A stretch of DNA of 6,214 nt, from NCBI GenBank assembly GCA_000432895.1, contig FR889368.1:1-6214 (forward strand), written 5' to 3'. How positions within the stretch are numbered: position 1 is the stretch's first letter; the number at the start of each line of letters is the position of its first letter. This document shows positions 5,503 to 6,214 of this stretch, one piece after another. The notes under the pieces are model-generated. The model worked only from the letters and a program-made list of their open reading frames with translations. It made no database searches and was not told the DNA's origin. Source of the DNA: Firmicutes bacterium CAG:449 (GTDB lineage: Bacteria; Bacillota_I; Bacilli_A; RFN20; CAG-449). A program made the position numbers and the translations under genes.

Positions 5503-6214
5503 AAAAGATAACTACAAACTTAAGGCAATTATTATTACTTTGTTTTTTATTGTTTTTTCTGTTTATATTGTTTATGATGCTTCTTCAATATGGTCAAAAT
5601 ATAAATTTAATGATGAGTTTTATTATTTAAAAAGACAATCAATTTATGCTTTTGTTAGTATTTTATTTTTATTTTTAGGGCAGAAAATAAAAATTGAAAA
5701 AATAAAAAAATACTTTATTTATTGTTTATTAATTAGCTATATTTTATTAGTTTTAGTACTTATTCCTCATATAGGAATCACTAGAGGTGGATCTTCATCA
5801 TGGCTTGGATTTTCTTTTTTATCTTTTCAACCAAGTGAGATCTTCAAAATATGTTTAATTTGTTATACTGGCCATTATCTAAGTGATAATTTTTCTAAAA
5901 CCAATAAATTAAAAACGATTATTCCTATTATTTTATTTTTATTAATTGGAGCAATTTTAATTATGCTACAACCAGATTTTGGGACTTTAGTGGTTATTGG
6001 TAGTGCTTTAATTGTTCAATTATTTTTATCAAAAATGAAGATAAGATATTTTTTATTAGGTGGAGGATTAATCACTTTATTACTTATTTTAATGATTGTT
6101 ATCGAACCATATCGAATGAAAAGAATTACTTCTTTTATTGATCCATTCGCGGATCCATTAGGTTCAGGATTTCAAATTATTCAATCAATGTTTGCTTTAG
6201 GTCCAGGAGGGTTA
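5495..6214 (+). CDS. ftsW: FtsW/SpoVE-type SEDS glycan polymerase, 3' end cut by window
   Basis: An ATG reads open for 240 codons to the window edge without a stop, so roughly the last third or more is missing. SEDS proteins are membrane glycosyltransferases that polymerise lipid II; FtsW acts at the septum with a class B penicillin-binding protein. Visible family motifs are R97 with SSSWLGF (100-106), FQPSEIFK (111-118), LQPDFGT (158-164) and FIDPFADPLGSGFQ (214-227), followed by the start of the GPGGL motif (236-240). The acidic residues at 216 and 220 lie in the loop that carries the reported SEDS catalytic Asp. About seven membrane helices are present before the cut. GGAG at 5485-5488, six bases upstream, supports the start, which overlaps the end of murD by 8 nt. 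The position after murD matches ftsW/spoVE in dcw clusters and argues against the paralogue RodA, but sequence alone does not fully separate them. Confidence 0.9.
   Translation, partial: MNKKDNYKLKAIIITLFFIVFSVYIVYDASSIWSKYKFNDEFYYLKRQSIYAFVSILFLFLGQKIKIEKIKKYFIYCLLISYILLVLVLIPHIGITRGGSSSWLGFSFLSFQPSEIFKICLICYTGHYLSDNFSKTNKLKTIIPIILFLLIGAILIMLQPDFGTLVVIGSALIVQLFLSKMKIRYFLLGGGLITLLLILMIVIEPYRMKRITSFIDPFADPLGSGFQIIQSMFALGPGGL

Overview
This window comes from a very AT-rich, low-GC Gram-positive bacterium that makes peptidoglycan. The best guess is an uncultured or gut-type member of Bacilli/Erysipelotrichia. The evidence is strongly A/T-biased codon use, Shine-Dalgarno sites of the GAGGTGAT/GGAG type, and a murE-mraY-murD-ftsW order without murF, as in Bacillus. 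TGG encodes Trp and TGA ends mraY, so the standard bacterial code is used, not the Mycoplasma code. The exact lineage cannot be fixed from this sequence.

Region 1 (1-1082) is a divergent regulator/transporter pair. A membrane transporter of the AEC (auxin efflux carrier) family runs leftward off the window edge. A LysR-type regulator runs rightward. The 137-bp gap between them carries a good sigma-A promoter for each gene. The two -35 elements lie inside one perfect ATTGT-N11-ACAAT dyad, which is a textbook LysR T-N11-A operator. The layout resembles the malate permease/MleR loci of lactic acid bacteria, but the substrate is unproven.

Region 2 (1953-6214) is a tightly packed piece of the dcw (division and cell wall) cluster: murE, mraY, murD and the 5' part of ftsW, with successive overlaps of 16, 4 and 8 nt. 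MurE adds the third stem amino acid to UDP-MurNAc-L-Ala-D-Glu, and its DNPR motif predicts meso-diaminopimelate. MurD makes MurE's substrate by adding D-Glu. MraY moves the finished phospho-MurNAc-pentapeptide onto undecaprenyl phosphate. FtsW polymerises glycan at the septum. The usual upstream dcw genes (mraZ, rsmH, ftsL, pbp) are absent, and the lysR gene lies only 30 bp before murE. A perfect 10-bp inverted repeat with a 20-nt loop straddles that junction, and its right arm begins at the murE start codon.

No wholly new system is evident. The points most worth a second look are the shared operator between the divergent promoters, the hairpin over the murE start, and the parallel erosion of normally conserved motifs in the MurE and MurD central domains. 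No RNA genes, mobile elements or CRISPR arrays were found.
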